A DNA stretch of 64,000 nt from Thioalbus denitrificans (GCF_003337735.1 NZ_QPJY01000002.1:62001-126000), one strand, 5' to 3'; positions 24,700 through 32,922 are shown, counted from the first letter of the stretch. Program-made: numbers and translations. The notes: generated by a model from the letters alone, not told the origin.

Positions 24700-26174
24700 G
24701 GCCGGGCCTCCGGGGCAGCGTTGAGGGTCAGGGTGCCGGGGCGCTCGATGGTGCGTACCGGCAGCACCCGGCCGAGATAGGCCGCGCGGTCGGCGGCCTG
24801 GGCGGCCATGTGGCCGAGGGCGTCGCCCAGCGGCCCGGCGCTCGCGCCGCCGAGGATCAGCACCAGCCCCAGCACGGCGGCGCCCGTCAGGGGGCCGGTG
24901 GCGTGGGGCGCGGTGGCGCCGTCCGCGTCGCGGGCGTAGAGCCGGCCCACCACCCGGAACAGGTAGCTGGCCTCCACCACGGTGGTGGCGAGGATCACCG
25001 CCGCGGCGGCCCACCAGAGCCCGCCCTCCTGGGCCGCCAGGCCGGAGAGCACCAGGAACTTGGCCCAGAAACCGGGCAGGGGCGGCACGCCGATGAGCGA
25101 GAGGGCGAACAGCACGAACAGCGCGCCGGCCAAGGGGCTGCGGCGGCCGGCCCCGGTGAGCGACTCCAGGCTGCCGCCCCAGCGCTCGGCGAGCAGGAAC
25201 AGCGCGGGCTTCGCCACCAGGTGGTGCAGCGCCACCGCCAGGCCGGCGACCAGGCCCGCCTCGCCGGGAACGGCGAAGGCCACGAAGACGATGCCGAGCT
25301 GGCCGATGGAGGACCAGGAGAGCAGCCGCGCCAGGTCGCGGGCGCGGTAGGCGGCCAGCTCGCCGCTGAGGATGCCGAGCGTGCCCAGCAGCAACAGCGC
25401 CGTGCGCGCCTCGTCGGTGGGGAAGACCAGCACCAGCAGGCGCACCAGCACCAGCACCGCCAGCTTGGAGACCAGCCCCGCCAGCAGGGCCGAGACCCGG
25501 CGCTCGGCCCCGGCGTAAACCTCCGGCACCCAGGCGTTCACGGGGAACAGCTCCGCCTTCACCCCGAGCCCCAGGAGCAGCAGCAGGAAGGCGGCGAGCC
25601 CCAGCGGGTCGTTCAGCAGGGTGGGGGCGAGCTCGCCCAGGTGGGCCAGGTTGAGCGTGCCGGTGCGGTGGTAGACGAGGGCGATGCCCACCAGCGCCAG
25701 CAGGGAGCCGAGGCTGCTCAGCACCAGGTAGCGGAAGGCCGCGGCGTAGGCGCGGCCGCTGCCGGCCCCGGCCGCCAGGCCATAGGAGGCCACCGCCACC
25801 AGTTCATAGAAGACGTAGATGTTGAACAGGTCACCCGACAGCGCCAGCCCCGAACAGCCGGCGGCCAGCAGCAGGGTGAGGGCGTGCTTGCGGCTGCCGG
25901 CCGCCTCGTTCCAGGGCCACAGCAGCAGGCAGCTGAAGGCCACGGCGAGCACGAACAGCAGCGCCACCCCGTCCACGTAGAAGAGGATGCCGAGGGGCGG
26001 GCGGAAGCCGCCGATGGCCACGGTGAAGGGCTCCACCTGCGCCCGCGGCCAGGCGCTGAAGGCGGTGGCCGCCACCAGCAGCAGGGTGGCGGGACCCACG
26101 ATGCGGCGCAACGGACCGGTCAGGGGCAGCAGGAAGGCGGCCAGCAGGGGCAGGGCCACGGCCAGGGCGATCAT
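24696..26174 (-). CDS. mrpD: MrpD/NuoN-like antiporter subunit
   Basis: A 492-residue membrane protein with about 14 helices of the Mrp D/NuoN type. Visible motifs are GDLFNIYVFYELVAVASYGL (TM5 Glu), LGLGVKAELFPVNAWVPEVYAGAERRVSALLAGLVSKLAV (TM7/TM8 Lys), WSSIGQLGIVFVAFAVP, and ALHHLVAKPALFLLAER. These charged residues line the ion path in structurally known relatives. The gene overlaps mrpC upstream by 4 bp. Whether Na+ or H+ is carried cannot be told from sequence. Confidence 0.92.
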   Translation of the reverse strand: MIALAVALPLLAAFLLPLTGPLRRIVGPATLLLVAATAFSAWPRAQVEPFTVAIGGFRPPLGILFYVDGVALLFVLAVAFSCLLLWPWNEAAGSRKHALTLLLAAGCSGLALSGDLFNIYVFYELVAVASYGLAAGAGSGRAYAAAFRYLVLSSLGSLLALVGIALVYHRTGTLNLAHLGELAPTLLNDPLGLAAFLLLLLGLGVKAELFPVNAWVPEVYAGAERRVSALLAGLVSKLAVLVLVRLLVLVFPTDEARTALLLLGTLGILSGELAAYRARDLARLLSWSSIGQLGIVFVAFAVPGEAGLVAGLAVALHHLVAKPALFLLAERWGGSLESLTGAGRRSPLAGALFVLFALSLIGVPPLPGFWAKFLVLSGLAAQEGGLWWAAAAVILATTVVEASYLFRVVGRLYARDADGATAPHATGPLTGAAVLGLVLILGGASAGPLGDALGHMAAQAADRAAYLGRVLPVRTIERPGTLTLNAAPEARP

Positions 26175-26638
26175 GGGCGCGCCTCCCGGGGCAGGGCGGC
26201 CGGCCGCGGCGGCGGCAGGGGCCTTTCACCGGCGGGGCGGTCCCGGCTGCCGGCGGGCGCGAGCCCGGCCGCGCCGTCGATCTCCTCCACCATCCGCGCG
26301 CGGATGAGCCGCAGGTCGAGGGTGCCGTAGGCCTGGCGCAGGCGGATGCCCAGCGCCAGGGCCAGCGCCTGCACGCCGACGCCGATGACGATGGCGGTGA
26401 GCACCAGGGCCTGGGGCACCGGGTCCACCATGGGGGCGCGGTCCGCGCCGGTGAGAATCGGCGCGACCGCGTCCCAGCGGAAACCGGTCAGCACCAGCAG
26501 CAGGTTGGCGCCGGCCTCGGCGATGGCCAGCGCCATGACCACCCGGAACAGGTGGCGGGCGAGCACCAGTCCGGCGATGCCGATCACCAGCAGGCCGATG
26601 GCGCCGAGGTAGAGGGTGAGGGTGGTGGCGTCGTTCAC
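26171..26638 (-). CDS. mrpC: MrpC/NuoK-like subunit
   Basis: A 155-residue protein: three membrane helices in the first 105 residues (LGAIGLLVIGIAGLVLA; VMALAIAEAGANLLLVLTGF with the helix-2 Glu; PVPQALVLTAIVIGVGVQAL), matching MrpC/NuoK. An unusual proline/arginine-rich cytoplasmic tail of about 45 residues follows. The gene has 4-bp overlaps on both sides. Confidence 0.92.
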   Translation of the reverse strand: MNDATTLTLYLGAIGLLVIGIAGLVLARHLFRVVMALAIAEAGANLLLVLTGFRWDAVAPILTGADRAPMVDPVPQALVLTAIVIGVGVQALALALGIRLRQAYGTLDLRLIRARMVEEIDGAAGLAPAGSRDRPAGERPLPPPRPAALPREARP

Positions 26639-27342
26639 CGGGGCGCCTCCCCGTCGGCTTCGGTCATGCGTACCAGCAGGCCGGTCAGCTCGGCGCCCAC
26701 CTTGAGCCCCACCGCCAGGTAGAGCAGCGGCAGGGTGCCGGCGGAGACCAGGCTGCCGAGGGTGCCGCGGCCCAGCAGCGGGGCGAGGAACTGGTGGTCC
26801 CAGGCGAGCGCCGCGAGCCCGGTGGCGATGAAGGCCGCGCCCGCCAGCCCCTCCACCCAGGCCAGCCGGCGGTGCTCCGGCGGCCGGCCCGGATCGGCCA
26901 GCACCGGCACCACGAAGGCCGCCGCCAGGATGACGCCGCCCTGGAAGCCGCCGCCCGGGGTGAGGTGGCCGTGGAGGATGATGTAGAGTCCCACCACCAG
27001 CAGCAGCGGGAACAGCAGGTCGGCGCCGGCACGGAGGATGAAGCCCGCCGGGGCGGCGCCGGCGCGGCGTTCGCCCGGCCGACCCAGCACCAGCCCGGCG
27101 GCCATGGCGGCGGCGAACAGGATGGAGAGCTCGCCCAGGGTATCGATGCCGCGGTAGGCCAGCACCACGGCGGTGACGAAGTTGGCCGCGCCCACCGTTC
27201 CGGCGGCGTCGCCCTGGATGGCCTCGCCCACGGTCATGGGCGGCGCGCCGAAGGGCAGCCCCGCCACCAGTACCGCGAGCAGGAAGGCGAAGCCGGCGGC
27301 GAACAGCAGCGGCCCGAGCGTGGTCACTCTAGCGGTCGGCAT
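26635..27342 (-). CDS. mrpB: Fused MbhE-like and MrpB/MbhF-like subunit
   Basis: A 235-residue protein joining two Mrp-type parts. Residues 1-90 match MbhE, the C-terminal segment of MrpA (TVGAANFVTAVVLAYRGIDTLGE). Residues 100-235 are MrpB (LFPLLLVVGLYIILHGHLTPGGGFQGGVILAAAF, the HxxPGGGFQGG signature). In most MBH/MBS operons these are two genes. The start overlaps the MbhD-like gene by 14 bp. It belongs to the Na+/H+ exchange unit of the complex. Confidence 0.9.
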   Translation of the reverse strand: MPTARVTTLGPLLFAAGFAFLLAVLVAGLPFGAPPMTVGEAIQGDAAGTVGAANFVTAVVLAYRGIDTLGELSILFAAAMAAGLVLGRPGERRAGAAPAGFILRAGADLLFPLLLVVGLYIILHGHLTPGGGFQGGVILAAAFVVPVLADPGRPPEHRRLAWVEGLAGAAFIATGLAALAWDHQFLAPLLGRGTLGSLVSAGTLPLLYLAVGLKVGAELTGLLVRMTEADGEAPR

Positions 27343-27601
27343 GATCCGTCTCCTCCTGCACCTCGAGCCGCCACAGACCGAGGCGCCTGAGCGCCAGCGC
27401 CAGCAGCAGGCTGCCGAGTCCGGCGCCCACCGCCGCCTCGGTCATGGCCACGTCCGGGGCCCGGAGCAGCACGAACAGCCCCGCCACCCCCAGGGAGACC
27501 ACCGACACCGAGGCCACGGCGCCGAGAAAGTTGGGCAGCAGCAGGGCGGCCACCGCGCTGGCCAGCATCACCACCACCATCAGGAGCACGATCCAGAACA
27601 T
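27329..27601 (-). CDS. MbhD-like subunit (DUF4040)
   Basis: A 90-residue protein with three helices, equivalent to the MbhD or DUF4040 portion of MrpA. The signature is VLLRAPDVAMTEAAVGAGLGS, with the conserved Asp/Glu pair in the helix. It starts one base after the stop of the mrpG-like gene and overlaps the next gene by 14 bp. Confidence 0.88.
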   Translation of the reverse strand: MFWIVLLMVVVMLASAVAALLLPNFLGAVASVSVVSLGVAGLFVLLRAPDVAMTEAAVGAGLGSLLLALALRRLGLWRLEVQEETDHADR

Positions 27602-27602
27602 C

Positions 27603-27908
27603 TCAGACCTCCCTGTCCGCAGGGTGGGACTGCCATGGCCGCACCCCCGCCAGGAACAGCGCCCGGGCGATGGTGGAGGAGCCCACGGGATTGGTGAGCA
27701 GCAGCAGCCCGCCGATGGCCGCCAGCTTGGCCCACCACTCGGGGTGGTGGAACCACACCCCCAGCAGTATGCACAGGGTGCCGAGGGTCACCGCCTTGGT
27801 CCCCGCCTGGATGCGGTTGTAGACATCGGGCATGCGGAACAGTCCCAGCGCGCCGAGGAAACAGAAGGCCGCTCCCAGCAGCAGGAACAGGTTGCCGGGC
27901 AGGCTCAT
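27603..27908 (-). CDS. mrpG: MrpG-like subunit
   Basis: A 101-residue, three-helix protein of the MnhG/MrpG family: GLFRMPDVYNRIQAGTKAVTLG is the family box, followed by a hydrophobic helix and LTNPVGSSTIARAL. It overlaps mrpF by 4 bp. Confidence 0.92.
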   Translation of the reverse strand: MSLPGNLFLLLGAAFCFLGALGLFRMPDVYNRIQAGTKAVTLGTLCILLGVWFHHPEWWAKLAAIGGLLLLTNPVGSSTIARALFLAGVRPWQSHPADREV

Positions 27909-28177
27909 GGGCGCGCACCTCCCTCGATGATGCGGGCCAGGGCCACCACCCCCACGAAGGCGAGGACGCCGTAGACCAGCGCCACGTCCAGGTACAGGGC
28001 GCTTTCCAGCACCAGGGAGAGCAGCACCAGCCCGGCGGTGGCGATGACCGCCAGGGTATCGGCGGCGACGATGCGGTCCGGGGCCTGCGGCCCCAGCACG
28101 AGCCGGGCGAGGCCCAGGAGCACGGCGCCGCCGAACAGCAGCAGGAGGGCAAGTTGCAGCCAGTCGGGCAGGTTCAT
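27905..28177 (-). CDS. mrpF: MrpF-like subunit
   Basis: A 90-residue protein with three helices and the MrpF signature LVLGPQAPDRIVAADTLAVI, with the Asp in helix 2. The ATG at 28177 overlaps the stop of mrpE by 4 bp (ATGA). Confidence 0.92.
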   Translation of the reverse strand: MNLPDWLQLALLLLFGGAVLLGLARLVLGPQAPDRIVAADTLAVIATAGLVLLSLVLESALYLDVALVYGVLAFVGVVALARIIEGGARP

Positions 28178-28716
28178 TCCAGGAATCCGCTCAGGTGACG
28201 TTCGAAGGGTTCCGCGATGGCCCGCGTGGCCGCTTCCACGTCGGCCCCGGCGGGCAGGCTGATCCAGTGCACCAGCAGGCGATCCTCCTCCACGTCCACG
28301 GTGAGGGTGCCGGGAGTGAGGGTGATGCTGTTGGCGAGCAGCAGGCGGCCCAGCTCGGAGCGCAGGCCGGTCCGGATCTGCACCACGCCGGGATGGATGG
28401 GCAGGGCGGGGGAGAGCACCCGGCGGGCCACGTCGAGATTGGCGCGCACGAGCGCGGCGGCAAAGACGCCCAGATAGGCCAGCAGGTGGAGGGGCGCCGC
28501 GGGGGTCAGGCGCAGCCCCGTGAGCAGCGTGATCCGGGGATGGGACAGGGTCGCCGCGGCGGCGGCCACCAGCAGTCCCGCTGCCAGTTCGGCCGGGGCC
28601 AGGCTGCCGGTGAGGAGCAGCCACAACAGGAAGGAGAGGGCGAACAGGCGCGCCGCGTTGTTCCATCCGGGTTTCGGCCCGGCTGCGGCCGGCGTCGTTT
28701 CTGTCTGCTGGTCCAT
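28174..28716 (-). CDS. mrpE: MrpE-like subunit, first gene of the MBS-like operon
   Basis: A 180-residue homologue of MrpE. Two N-terminal helices (FALSFLLWLLLTGS, then ELAAGLLVAAAAATL), followed by LLAYLGVFAAALVRANLDVARRVLSP and the soluble ITLTPGTLTVDVEEDRLLVHWI fold characteristic of the family. It opens a 14-gene transcript (28716 down to 17161) in which nearly all genes overlap by 1-14 bp. The promoter should lie in the 449-bp region upstream, where I find no clear operator. Confidence 0.92.
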   Translation of the reverse strand: MDQQTETTPAAAGPKPGWNNAARLFALSFLLWLLLTGSLAPAELAAGLLVAAAAATLSHPRITLLTGLRLTPAAPLHLLAYLGVFAAALVRANLDVARRVLSPALPIHPGVVQIRTGLRSELGRLLLANSITLTPGTLTVDVEEDRLLVHWISLPAGADVEAATRAIAEPFERHLSGFLE

Positions 28717-29165
28717 CGTAACGGCCCTGTCCCGTGGGAGTGGATCTGGTTCCGATCTCAGGAAGAATCACAGATGTTCGTGACAACCGGTCGTACACCA
28801 CGACCCGTGGCAGCCACGCATGAGCTGTGCCAACCGCGGCGTAGAACCGGATTGTGGTGCCGATGCAGGCCGGTACCGCCTGGCGTCAGATTGTTCTGGC
28901 AGTCACTAACTGATTGTTGCCGCGAATTATTGTTATCCAGGCCGGGTTGCGGAGGATGCCATGGGGTGGTCCCCGGTTCTGCTCTCCGCTTGCGGCCGCA
29001 GACCCCAGATTGGACCATCCTGGTGCGTCAGCGCAAGTGGCTGCACCGGGATCGCGCCGCGGAACGGGCACGGCGAAATCCCTGTCAACAATAGGTTATT
29101 GCCGTGACCCGGCGGCGGGCCTGTCGCCTGCGCGGCCGCCTCAGGCATGACCCGATCGGCAGGAT
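28717..29165. other. Intergenic region upstream of the MBS-like operon
   Basis: 449 bp with no credible gene; short frames here look random. It separates the mrpE start (reading left) from the end of the small egt-linked gene, and so must hold the operon's promoter. The sequence 28880-28940 is relatively AT-rich. I find no strong repeat, riboswitch or terminator. Confidence 0.5.
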
Positions 29166-29387
29166 TCACCGCGTGCCGTCAATGTTCGATTCCGACTCGA
29201 TGCGGCGCAGCTGTTCCTCCACCTGCCGGGGATGGTCCTGCACTAGGGATTCCACCGACCGGGCCTTGTCGACGGCACGGGATTTCATTTCCTGAACGCC
29301 ACCGCCGTTCCCGCCGGTGAGACTTCCCCCCGTGTAGATCCACAGGATCAGGAAGAGGGCGGCCAGGGCGACCAGCAATCTGAGCAT
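29166..29387 (-). CDS. Small single-pass membrane protein downstream of egtD
   Basis: A 73-residue protein with one N-terminal hydrophobic helix (MLRLLVALAALFLILWIYTG) and a charged, probably helical soluble part (EMKSRAVDKARSVESLVQD). It has a strong GGGAGGG ribosome site before ATG 29387 and follows egtD by 27 bp. I cannot assign a family. The tail resembles small coiled-coil membrane proteins. It may simply be co-transcribed with egtBD. Confidence 0.65.
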   Translation of the reverse strand: MLRLLVALAALFLILWIYTGGSLTGGNGGGVQEMKSRAVDKARSVESLVQDHPRQVEEQLRRIESESNIDGTR

Positions 29388-29414
29388 GATTCATCCCTCC
29401 CGGCGGTCACGTTT

Positions 29415-30371
29415 TCATGACGCCTCCAGGTAGTGGAAGCTGAACAGCCCCCGACTGTCGAGCCAGAGATCCAGGGGCTGGAATCCGGCGCGCCGGGCCA
29501 GCATCCGGAACTCCTCGGGGTGGTACTTGTAGGAGGACTCGGTGTGGATGGTTTCACCGGCACGGAACGGGAACAGGCTGTCGTTCACCCGCACCTCCTG
29601 CGCCACCCGGCTCACCAGGTGCATCTCGATGCGCCCCGGCTCCGGGTTGTAGAAGGCGTGATGGTGGAAGTTGTCGGGATCCAGATCGGTCTCCAGCTCG
29701 CGGCGGATCCGGTGCAGCAGGTTGAGATTGAACGCGGCGGTCACCCCCGCGGCATCGTTGTAGGCGGCGTTGAGCAGGCCGGTGTCCTTCTTCGTGTCGA
29801 TGCCGATCAGCAGTCCGCCCGCGTCACCCACCGCCTCGCGCACGGTGGCGAGGAACGCCACCGCCGCCTCCGGCTCGAAGTTGCCCAGGCTCGAGCCCGG
29901 ATAGAAGGCCACCCGCCGCCCCTCCGGCAGGCCCGCGGGCAGCTCCAGGCCGTGGGAGAAATCGGCCCGGGCGGCGTGGACCCGCAGCCAGGGGAAGTCC
30001 CGCGACAGCCGCTCGGCCGAGGCCTGGAGGTAGCTGCCGGAGATGTCCAGGGGGACGAACACCGACGGGCGGATATGCTCGAGCAGCAACCGGACCTTGG
30101 CCCCGTTCCCCGCGCCCGGCTCGATGAGCACGCAGCCGCTCCCGGTGCGGGCGGCGATCCTGGCGGCGCGGGTCTGGAGTATCTCCCGCTCCGCCGCCGG
30201 CAGGTAGTACTCCGGCTGGGCGCAGATGGCGTCGAACAGCTCCGAGCCGCGGCGATCATAGAAAAACTTTGGCGGTATCGCCTTCGGGCTCCGTCCCAGC
30301 CCCTCCAGCACGGCCGTTTCCAGCTCGGAGACGGCCATCGGCAGTTCGCTGTATTGCAGGCGTGCGCTCAT
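29415..30371 (-). CDS. egtD: L-histidine N-alpha-methyltransferase (ergothioneine biosynthesis)
   Basis: A 318-residue EgtD, which trimethylates histidine to hercynine using S-adenosylmethionine. Family marks: IPPKFFYDRRGSELFDAI at the start, LIEPGAGNGAKVRLLL (SAM loop), VPLDISGSYL, FYPGSSLGNFEP, LLIGIDTKKD, AYNDAAGVTAAFNLNLLHRI, and the C-terminal HTESSYKYHPEEF. Tyr and Asn residues that hold the histidine substrate lie in these boxes. The length is normal. It is coupled to egtB by a 4-bp overlap. Confidence 0.96.
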   Translation of the reverse strand: MSARLQYSELPMAVSELETAVLEGLGRSPKAIPPKFFYDRRGSELFDAICAQPEYYLPAAEREILQTRAARIAARTGSGCVLIEPGAGNGAKVRLLLEHIRPSVFVPLDISGSYLQASAERLSRDFPWLRVHAARADFSHGLELPAGLPEGRRVAFYPGSSLGNFEPEAAVAFLATVREAVGDAGGLLIGIDTKKDTGLLNAAYNDAAGVTAAFNLNLLHRIRRELETDLDPDNFHHHAFYNPEPGRIEMHLVSRVAQEVRVNDSLFPFRAGETIHTESSYKYHPEEFRMLARRAGFQPLDLWLDSRGLFSFHYLEAS

Positions 30372-31633
30372 GAAATCTCCTCTGCCAGGCGGATGCCGGT
30401 GAAGGGCCAGCGATCATGGGGATAGAAGAAGTTGCGGTAGGTGGGGCGCATGTGGTCGTGGGGCGTGGCGCAGCAGCCGCCGCGCAGCACCATCTGGTTG
30501 CACATGAACTTGCCGTTGTACTCGCCCATGGCTCCGCCCAGCGGCCGGAAGCCGGGGTAGGGGCCGTAGGGGCTCGCCGTCCACTCCCACAGGTCGCCGT
30601 ACCACTGGCCGCTGCCGGGCCGGGGATGGAACCGCCCCGAGTCGGCGAAATTGCCCTCGACGGGCCTGTCCGCGAGCTGCAGCTCCAGCTCCGCCTCCTC
30701 CGGCAGGCGCCTCCCGGCCCAGCGGGCGAAGGCGTCCGCCTCGTAGTAGCTCACATGGGAGACCGGCGTGTCCGGATCCAGGGGCCCCGGACCGCCGAGG
30801 GTGAACTCCGACCAGCGCTCGCCGTCACGGTGCCAGTAGAGCGGGTGGCGCCAGCCCTGCCGCCGGATCAGGCTCCAGCCGTCGGACAGCCACAGCTCGG
30901 GACGCTCGTAGCCGCCGTCCTCCATGAACGCCAGGTACTCCCCGTTGGTCACCAGCCGCGTGGCGAGGCGGTGATCGCGCACCAGGACCCGGTGCCGGGG
31001 TCCCTCGTTGTCGAAGGCGAAGCCCGCGCCGCCGTGGCCGATGTCGCGGATTCCGCCCGCAACCTCGATCCAGTCCGGCGCCGCCGCGGCAGGGGCGGCG
31101 GCGCCCGGGCCGGTCGCCTGGTAGGCGGGCAGCAGCGGGTTGACGGAGAAGTTGTGCTTGATGTCCATGAGCAGCAGCTCCTGGTGCTGCTGCTCGTGGT
31201 TGAGTCCCAGGGTCAGGCGCGCGAGCACCTCCGGCCGGTCGCGACCGGCGACCGTCTCCAGGAGCGCTTCGATGCGCTCGTCCACGTGGGCGCGGTAGCG
31301 GTAGACCTCCTCCACCGTGGGCCGGGACAGGAGACCGCGCAGCGGTCGCGGCTGCATGGGCCCGACCGTTTCGTAGTAGGAGTTGAAGAGGTAGGGGAAG
31401 CGATCGTGAAAGGGGCGGTAGCCGGGCAGGAAGGGCTCCAGCAGGAAGGTCTCGAAGAACCAGGTGACGTGGGCGAGGTGCCACTTCGGCGGGCTGGTCT
31501 CGGTGATGGACTGGACCTGGTAGTCATCCACCGCCAGCGGTCGGCAGAGGGCCTCGCTCCGCCGTCGCACAGTCCGGTAGCGCCGGGTGAGGCGCTCCGT
31601 TTCCTGTTGTCCCCGCATCAGCCCGGCTGGCAT
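30368..31633 (-). CDS. egtB: Ergothioneine biosynthesis sulfoxide synthase EgtB
   Basis: A 421-residue non-haem iron enzyme that joins cysteine or gamma-glutamylcysteine to hercynine and oxidises the sulfur. The N-terminal DinB domain supplies the iron ligands in HLAHVTWFFETF and NHEQQHQE (HxxxE/H). The C-terminal formylglycine-generating-enzyme-like domain has GGIRDIGH, FAFDNEGPRHRVLV, WEWTASPYGPYPGF and RGGCCATPHDHMRPTYRNFF. Start taken as ATG 31633; ATG 31618 is possible. With EgtD it completes hercynine sulfoxide formation; the C-S lyase EgtE and EgtC are not in the window. Confidence 0.96.
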   Translation of the reverse strand: MPAGLMRGQQETERLTRRYRTVRRRSEALCRPLAVDDYQVQSITETSPPKWHLAHVTWFFETFLLEPFLPGYRPFHDRFPYLFNSYYETVGPMQPRPLRGLLSRPTVEEVYRYRAHVDERIEALLETVAGRDRPEVLARLTLGLNHEQQHQELLLMDIKHNFSVNPLLPAYQATGPGAAAPAAAAPDWIEVAGGIRDIGHGGAGFAFDNEGPRHRVLVRDHRLATRLVTNGEYLAFMEDGGYERPELWLSDGWSLIRRQGWRHPLYWHRDGERWSEFTLGGPGPLDPDTPVSHVSYYEADAFARWAGRRLPEEAELELQLADRPVEGNFADSGRFHPRPGSGQWYGDLWEWTASPYGPYPGFRPLGGAMGEYNGKFMCNQMVLRGGCCATPHDHMRPTYRNFFYPHDRWPFTGIRLAEEIS

Positions 31634-31949
31634 ATCCAGTTCCCCGATGGCGCGGCGCCCGTCCGGAAACGTATAGAGCCATTGCCGGCGGGGGTCAACC
31701 AGCCTGCGCTGTTGACTGGCTGGAAATTGTCGTTATTTCATTGCCTTGCAGGCCGCGCGCCGGTTTCGTTCGGCACCGATCGCGCGGGTCCCTGAAAACA
31801 GGGTGGCATGTAGTGATGACCCGGTCATGACGAAATGGTTCAGGCCTTCACGGGAGGGGTGCGTCGGGGCGCCTGCGGGGGACGGTGCGCGAGCATCGTT
31901 GGCGGGACGCCGACGGGAAGCGCCCGGGACACGCCCGGGCGGTTCCGGC
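31634..31949. other. Intergenic region between egtB and the EncFtn gene
   Basis: 316 bp, comprising the egtB promoter region on the right of that gene and the downstream flank of the EncFtn-like gene. An AT-richer segment at 31715-31745 (CTGGAAATTGTCGTTATTTC) may include promoter elements. No other structure was recognised. Confidence 0.45.
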
Positions 31950-32237
31950 TCATTCGTGGGCGATGGGCTTGTCGGTGAAGAGGTAGTCGCGCAGTTCGTG
32001 GTCGAAGGCGGGGTCGCGGCGCCGGATCCACTCCAGCACCATGGCGGCGTGCTCCTTCTCCTCGTCGCGGTTGTGCTTGAGGATGGCCCGCAGCTCCGGG
32101 TCCTTGCAGGCGTCCACGCGCTGGTTGTACCAGTCCACCGCCTCCAGCTCCTCCATCAGGGAGACGATGGCGCGATGCATGTCGCGGGTGTCGTCGGAAA
32201 GCTCTGCGGTAGGCTCGTGGTAGCCTTCGTTGGCCAT
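31950..32237 (-). CDS. EncFtn-type encapsulated-ferritin-like protein, no encapsulin nearby
   Basis: A 95-residue two-helix ferritin of the encapsulated ferritin (EncFtn) family, very similar to the Rhodospirillum rubrum protein. Expected ferroxidase residues are kept: E30, W36, Y37 (MEELEAVDWY) and E60, H63 (HNRDEEKEHAAM). Two such subunits form the iron site. Normal EncFtn proteins continue into a tail with an encapsulin-targeting peptide; this one stops just after YLFTDKPIAHE and lacks it, and no encapsulin shell gene is adjacent. The ATG at 32237 has GGAGG five bases upstream; a GTG two codons earlier is less likely. Iron oxidation outside a shell is therefore implied. Confidence 0.9.
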   Translation of the reverse strand: MANEGYHEPTAELSDDTRDMHRAIVSLMEELEAVDWYNQRVDACKDPELRAILKHNRDEEKEHAAMVLEWIRRRDPAFDHELRDYLFTDKPIAHE

Positions 32238-32388
32238 GTTCACCTCCAGTTTGCTTGTGGGTGGGTCGCGGACCTGATGGGGCTATTCTTGTCCGCCGGG
32301 CGGCGGCTGTAAACCGGGCGGGAGCAAAACCGCTTCCATCCCTCCGGACCGTCGAGCCCAGGCGCTGGACGGCGGTCCGGACGGGGCG

Positions 32389-32922
32389 TCAGTCCCAGCG
32401 CTGGGGCACGCGCTGCAGGGCGGCCGTGTCGTAGCCCTGCGCCCGTAGCAGGTCCACCGCCCGCCGCCAGTCGCGATCACTGATACCCGGGGTGCGGGAC
32501 ATCACCCAGGCGTAGTCGCGCTGCTGCCGGCCGATGATGGTCAGGCGGTAGCCCTCGTCCAGGTGGATGATCCGGTAGTCGGCCCGGATGGGCCAGAGGA
32601 ACTGCATGCCCCACACCGCGTTGCTGTCGCGGTCGAGCACGAAGCCGGTGGCCCGATAGCTTTTCCGGGGACCGTCGAAGCCGCCCTGGCGGAAAGTGAA
32701 GGTGGTCGCCACCCGGTCCCCGCTCTCCAGCCGGTAGGACTCCACGGCGTTGTAGGCATCCCGTTCGAGAAAGGTGGGGATGTTCGCCACCACGTACCAG
32801 TCGCCCATGAACCGCTCGAGATCCACATGCCCGACCACCGAGATGGGCTTCTGACCCGGGCCCGCGCAGCCGGCCAGGCCGGCGAGCAGGAGCAGCGGGA
32901 GCAGCTGTGCGGCCGGCCTCAT
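32389..32922 (-). CDS. blc: Outer-membrane lipocalin (Blc-like lipoprotein)
   Basis: A 177-residue lipocalin. A lipoprotein signal (LLPLLLLAGLAGC) puts the lipidated Cys at 19. The fold marks are LERFMGDWYVVANIPTFLERDAYN (GxW box), TTFTFRQGGFDGPRKS, and WGMQFLWPIRADYRIIHLDEGY, then YAWVMSRTPGISD. Blc proteins bind lysophospholipids or fatty acids at the outer membrane. It is the last gene of a five-gene lipid/envelope operon and overlaps its upstream neighbour by 4 bp. Confidence 0.93.
   Translation of the reverse strand: MRPAAQLLPLLLLAGLAGCAGPGQKPISVVGHVDLERFMGDWYVVANIPTFLERDAYNAVESYRLESGDRVATTFTFRQGGFDGPRKSYRATGFVLDRDSNAVWGMQFLWPIRADYRIIHLDEGYRLTIIGRQQRDYAWVMSRTPGISDRDWRRAVDLLRAQGYDTAALQRVPQRWD

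Noticed and set aside
17161-28716. Ordinary nuo (complex I) operon
   Set aside because: No nuoA, E, F, G, J; Mrp subunits and a separate MbhD are present; the NuoB-like protein has CxxC rather than CC.
31950-32237. Encapsulin nanocompartment locus
   Set aside because: No shell protein gene in the neighbourhood, and the ferritin lacks the targeting peptide.
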